DNA of 64,000 nucleotides from NCBI RefSeq assembly GCF_022023855.1, contig NZ_CP059450.1, forward strand, positions 1,004,001 through 1,068,000, read 5' to 3'. Numbering within the stretch: position 1 is the first letter of the stretch; every line of letters starts with the position of its first letter. A model generated the notes under the pieces. That model was given only the letters and a program-made list of their open reading frames with translations. It had not been told where the DNA came from and searched no databases. The translations under genes were made by a program, and so were the position numbers. This DNA comes from Azospirillum brasilense (GTDB lineage: Bacteria; Pseudomonadota; Alphaproteobacteria; Azospirillales; Azospirillaceae). Below are positions 60,511 to 64,000 of the stretch, in pieces.

Positions 60511-60971
60511 GGCCGCTCTCCCGGCACCTGCCGCGCTGTGGGCTTCGTGCCGGCCGGCGCCCCGCGGGCTTCCGCTTCAGCGACCGCGGCCTCCTCGACC
60601 AGCCGCTGGTTCGTCGCCATCAGGTTCTCGTTCTCCTGCTGGACCCGCACCAGCGCATTCCGGGCGTCATCCCGTTCCGACCGGGCCGATGCCAAATGCT
60701 CGTTGGAAAGCCGCAGTTCGGTTTCGAGCTGCAGCTTCACCATCACCGCTTGGTTCCGCTCGTGGGCCATCGAGGCGATGTCGGTCATTGCCTTGTCCAA
60801 CCGATGACGGAGGTCGTCGCGAAGCTCCGCCTCCATCTTGGCAGCACGATCATGGCGGCCGAAGTAGACCAGCGCTCGCCAAAGCACAGCCGCCCCGAGG
60901 GCGCCCGTTCCGAGATAGCTGAGGGCGTTGTTCAATAGACCGCCGTCAGCGGCGGACGATGGATCGGGCAT
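60498..60971 (-). CDS. Spanin-like membrane-anchored coiled-coil protein
   Basis: A 157-residue protein from 60971 (GCAGGAGG just upstream). An N-terminal membrane helix (LLNNALSYLGTGALGAAVLW) is followed by a long coiled coil (about residues 40-130: ELRDDLRHRLDKAMTDIA, LQLETELRLSNEHLASARSERDDARNALVRVQQENENL in segments). This is the inner-spanin (Rz-like) layout, next to the endolysin gene as expected. Other coiled-coil membrane proteins cannot be excluded. Confidence 0.6.
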   Translation of the reverse strand: MPDPSSAADGGLLNNALSYLGTGALGAAVLWRALVYFGRHDRAAKMEAELRDDLRHRLDKAMTDIASMAHERNQAVMVKLQLETELRLSNEHLASARSERDDARNALVRVQQENENLMATNQRLVEEAAVAEAEARGAPAGTKPTARQVPGERPWQK

Positions 60972-61009
60972 GGGACCTCCTGCGGCCCGGCGCGGTGGCG
61001 CGGGCATAG

Positions 61010-61030
61010 AAAAGGCCGCTCGCGGCGGCC
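61010..61030 (-). terminator. Intrinsic terminator after the tail-fibre assembly gene
   Basis: On the minus strand GGCCGC, loop CGCGA, GCGGCC, then TTTTC. It closes the tail transcription unit before the lysis genes. Confidence 0.75.
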
Positions 61031-61068
61031 GGAATCGTGGACGGGGTTGGGAGTCTTGTCGCGGGCGG

Positions 61069-61758
61069 TCAGGCCCGGAGGTGGGTGCAGGCTTGGAATA
61101 CCTGGACGGGCGTCTCAGCCGCTTTGACGGCCTCCACCGCGGCGCGGCGCTTGCCCTCCAGGTCGGCGTTCGTCGCCGTCCAAGCCGTGGCAGTTGCGCG
61201 GACCAGCGCGGCCACGTTGTCCAGAGTGAGACCGGTGGCGGCGGCTTCCGCCTCCAAGTAGGGGAACGGGCCGCTTTCCCCCGCCGCGTGCTGGGCCGCC
61301 TCGCCCTGCTTTTCGAGATACGTTGCCGACTGCCCCACCGTCACGGTTATGTGCTGGGCGCGCAGCTCGCCGACGCGGGCGTTGATCAGGTCCACTGCGG
61401 CGGCCTTCAGGTCGGCCAGCGGCACCACGGGCGTGGCGGGCGGCTCTGGGATCACCTCGCGTTCGGCGATGACGTTGCCCAGCGCATCGAGATCCCGGAG
61501 GATAATCGGTCGGGCCGGCGGAAGCGCGGCGACGGCGAGCGCCCGGACCTCTGCATTCCCGGCCAGCACCGCCTCGATCTCCTCCGGCGTGGCGGCGAAG
61601 ACGTCCAGCGGCGGCGAAGGGCAGCGCGGGCCGAACACCGCGGGCACCAGTTCGTCACCGGTCAGCGGGTCCAGCACCGCCGGCTGAACCTCAACCCAGG
61701 CCCACCGATACAGCAGGCGCCCGCCCTTGTAGTTGTCAGGCATCTGGTCAGGCTGCAT
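61069..61758 (-). CDS. Tail-fibre-assembly-like phage protein
   Basis: A 229-residue protein. The N-terminal half holds Pro/Ala-rich segments (LLYRWAWVEVQPAVLDPLTGDE, FAATPEEIEAVLAG). The C-terminal half (LKAAAVDLINARVGELRAQHITV in segments, AEAAATGLTLDNVAALVRATATAW, KRRAAVEAVKAAETP) has the helical DUF4376-like layout of tail-fibre assembly proteins. Its start overlaps the tail-fibre stop by 11 bp, so it is made together with it. Confidence 0.65.
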   Translation of the reverse strand: MQPDQMPDNYKGGRLLYRWAWVEVQPAVLDPLTGDELVPAVFGPRCPSPPLDVFAATPEEIEAVLAGNAEVRALAVAALPPARPIILRDLDALGNVIAEREVIPEPPATPVVPLADLKAAAVDLINARVGELRAQHITVTVGQSATYLEKQGEAAQHAAGESGPFPYLEAEAAATGLTLDNVAALVRATATAWTATNADLEGKRRAAVEAVKAAETPVQVFQACTHLRA

Positions 61759-64000
61759 AGCTGGTCTCCTCCGACAGGCGGGTGATGATGAAGGTGGCCT
61801 CCCAGCGGATGCGCTTGCCGGACACCCCGGTCACGCGGGCGGCGACCCAATCGCCGACAATGGCCAGGGTGGCGTCGGCGCCGCCGGTGACCTCAGTGTC
61901 CGTCCCTACCGGCTGGACCGCCCCCTGGAGCGTGATGGCGCCTCCCGCGTCCCTGTAGTAGGTCGCCCGCCTGACGTAGGTCAGCCGCTCCGTGTCCGCA
62001 GCTCCAGTGACCCTGCCGATGATCCGGGCCTCCACCAGCACGGTTTCCCGCTCGCAGACCGGGACGCGCGGCGCCAAGTCAAGCGCCGCACCATCGGTGG
62101 TGAGTCCGCGGGCGATAAAGCCGGCGCCAACCGGTCGCGGGCCGCCCACGGCGATGGCCTCCTTACCTCCCAGCGCGTCCCCTACGAAGCCGACCTCAGC
62201 CGCCGTGCCGATCAGCAGCGAACCGCCCCGCAAGGCGACCGACCGCACGGTGTCGGACGAGGTGGCCGCCAAGACGGCTTCGTCGTAGTAGGACACCCTG
62301 CGCAGCCTCGAAAAGACCGACACACCGTCGCCAGTGCCGACAGCCAGCCGGCCCGTCAGCGGGTCGCGGTCCAGTGAGGACACAGCGGAGCTTGCGCCGC
62401 CCAGCAGGCACTTGGCCCCGGCCTGGAACAGCGGCGCCTCGTCGGCGTACATGCGGCGGATTTGCGCGGGGGTGGGGGCGAAGCCCCCCCATGCGCAGCA
62501 GGGCAAGCGTCCCATCTGTCGAGAACCCACCGACCGGCTCCTTCCCGACGGTCAGCGCGCCGGCTGCGTTCGTCAAATCCGTCGTGTTCGTGCCACTGCC
62601 GCCGAGCACACCATTGGTCCACACCTCTACGACGCCGTTGCGTCGCAGAATGTCCACCTTCACAAAATCAGAGCCGTCAAGCCGCGTCCCGCCAAAGACC
62701 TCGCCACCCCAGCCTCCCAAGCTGTTGCTGAAGGCTGCATCCGGCCCGTTGGTCGTGGAGATCACCCGCAAGGCGGCGCCGGACCCATCGGGGGCGGCCG
62801 TACTGAGGATGGTCGTGCCAGTCGTGGCCCCCTTGCACCAAAAACTGACGTAGAAGTCCCCTGCCCCGAAAGGCATGTCGGCATCATGGGGACGCTGAAG
62901 ATAATTGCTTGCGAGGAATCCAGACCACGCCACGACGTCAGCACCCGTCGCGACCGGGTTGCGCTGGAGCGTGCCGTTGACGATCAGCCCCTTGCCCTTG
63001 TAGCTGCGATCCGGGGCGGCGAGATTGCATGAAATATTGTCGAATTCGACGTACGCGCCAGCCGCCGACTGCTGCACAAACACCCACACTGCCGTCGTCA
63101 TCGACGTAGCGGTGAACTGCACAAGCCGACCCGACACGCCCCCCGCCGATACATAAGACTCAGCCAGGAGCAGCCCCAGATAGCCGTCCTGCCTCACCTG
63201 GACGGACGCCACAGCCCCAGCGTAACCGCTTGCGTCCACGTCGATCCTAAGCAGATATGTGCGGCCAGCTACTGTCGGCAGCACCTGATACGCTCCGGCG
63301 TTGGCTGTGCCAGATGACATACAGCGCAGCCGGCCCGATATCACCGACAAAGACGCGCCATTGACTGCCGTCCAACCCGCCGTGCCTCCGGCGAAATCGC
63401 CGTTCGTGATCAGTTCGCCCGACCCGGTGATGCTGCCCGTCGCCGCATCGCAGAGCGTGGCAAGCCTGATATCGCCCGGCATCCAGCCGGTTGCATAGCC
63501 GGGCGTGACATAGGCCACCATGCCGGAAGCATCGTTGCCGTAATCTTTGGCGAGGAAAGTCACCCCACCGCCATTCCGCCCACCGATTGCGCCGTCGCCC
63601 ATGATGTAGGCCGCGTTGGCGCTGAAGTTGATGGGCAGACCGCCGTAGGTCGTGCGGTAGGCGCCGAAGCGCTGGACCACGGTCGGCGTGCCCGTCGAGT
63701 ACGGCAGCGCGACTTCCACCGCGTCGAAGCCGAGCTGCTCGCACATCACGGTCGCGCGCTCGGTGAGGTAGACGCTGGCGCAGTTGGAGAGGCCTGTGGC
63801 CGTCGCAACCGTGCCGTTCGGGTGGATAACGGCAACCGTGCCGCCCGCCCCGCAGGCTACTGCCACAGTTGGGATCGGCAGCCCCGCCGCATCCAGAGGA
63901 GCGCCAGGGTACACACGGGCGTGCACGCTGTTGATCGCTGTCGCCGGCAGAGCGGCAGAAGCAATGACGCCTCCCTCGCTCAGCACCGTGTTGCGCTGCG
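61748..64000 (-). pseudogene. Phage tail-fibre/LamG-type protein, frameshifted at a G7 run, 5' end beyond window
   Basis: The upstream frame (64000 to about 62497) encodes a large fibre protein: a repetitive N-terminal part (VYLTERATVMCEQLGFDAVEVALPYSTGTPTVVQRFG in segments), a carbohydrate-binding-like part (ELITNGDFAGGTAGW) and a LamG domain (DFYVSFWCKGATTGTTILS, GVVEVWTNGVLGG, LTVGKEPVGG). At 62491, a run of seven G on the coding strand shifts the frame. With six G the protein continues as FAPTPAQIRRMYADEAPLFQAGAKCLLGG (in segments) and on to 61748 (TGDGVSVFSRLRRV, LRGGSLLIGTAAEVGFVGD). The frame is already open at the window edge, so the start lies outside. Confidence 0.85.

Overview
The window looks like GC-rich alphaproteobacterial DNA, most likely Azospirillum or a close Rhodospirillales relative. 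Support comes from the very high GC coding style, the GAAC-N7-GAAC SOS box typical of alphaproteobacteria, and the gene families present. Several AT-rich blocks (about 32.7-34.0, 34.5-36.6, 43.6-44.9 and 57.9-59.3 kb) stand out as acquired DNA.

Left part (1-22.8 kb) is chromosome- or replicon-like. It opens with the N-terminal 2038 residues of a giant DUF4347/SwmB/FG-GAP surface protein on the minus strand, with a divergent LysR regulator and a decayed IS3 transposase next to it. A tight plus-strand operon (7.85-19.1 kb) follows: a 38-residue membrane peptide, SDR oxidoreductase, aquaporin-like channel, GMC oxidoreductase, double-VOC protein, DoxX::NDH-2 fusion, glycogen-debranching enzyme and GH63-like glucosidase. 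It ends at a hairpin shared with a minus-strand LysR gene. That LysR gene diverges from a four-gene bufferin (copper-binding RiPP) operon: DUF2282 precursor, DUF692 (MNIO) enzyme, DUF2063 partner and DoxX protein. A perfect T-N11-A palindrome lies between them.

Middle part (22.8-30.8 kb) is a decay and insertion zone. It holds a broken MNT/HEPN toxin-antitoxin pair cut by an IS6-family element. That element is itself interrupted by an IS5-family (IS427-like) element abutting an IS630-family element. Beyond these are an unknown zinc-ribbon gene, a terminase-small-like gene, an orphan terminator, a small secreted protein and an intact IS5-family transposase.

Right part (30.9-64.0 kb and beyond) is an integrated prophage-like element. 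Its left edge is a 65-bp remnant of the 3' half of tRNA-Ser(GCU); the geometry predicts that the intact tRNA lies at the far right end, outside the window. Its genes include regulators (Rha-like/HTH, ribbon-helix-helix, phage HTH repressor with paired operators), an SOS-controlled umuDC pair, a MazG-like protein, a lysis block (holin candidate, muramidase endolysin, coiled-coil spanin-like protein) and a tail-fibre module running off the right edge. Cargo includes an AbiJ-like defence protein, a two-gene ATPase plus TOPRIM module, an RTX protein, a secreted nuclease, a DMT transporter, an AT-rich lipoprotein pair, a PLD-like membrane protein, and a polysaccharide block (WbqC fragment plus WecE aminotransferase) beside a lone response regulator. 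No integrase, terminase large subunit, portal or capsid gene is visible, so those should lie to the right of the window or be lost.
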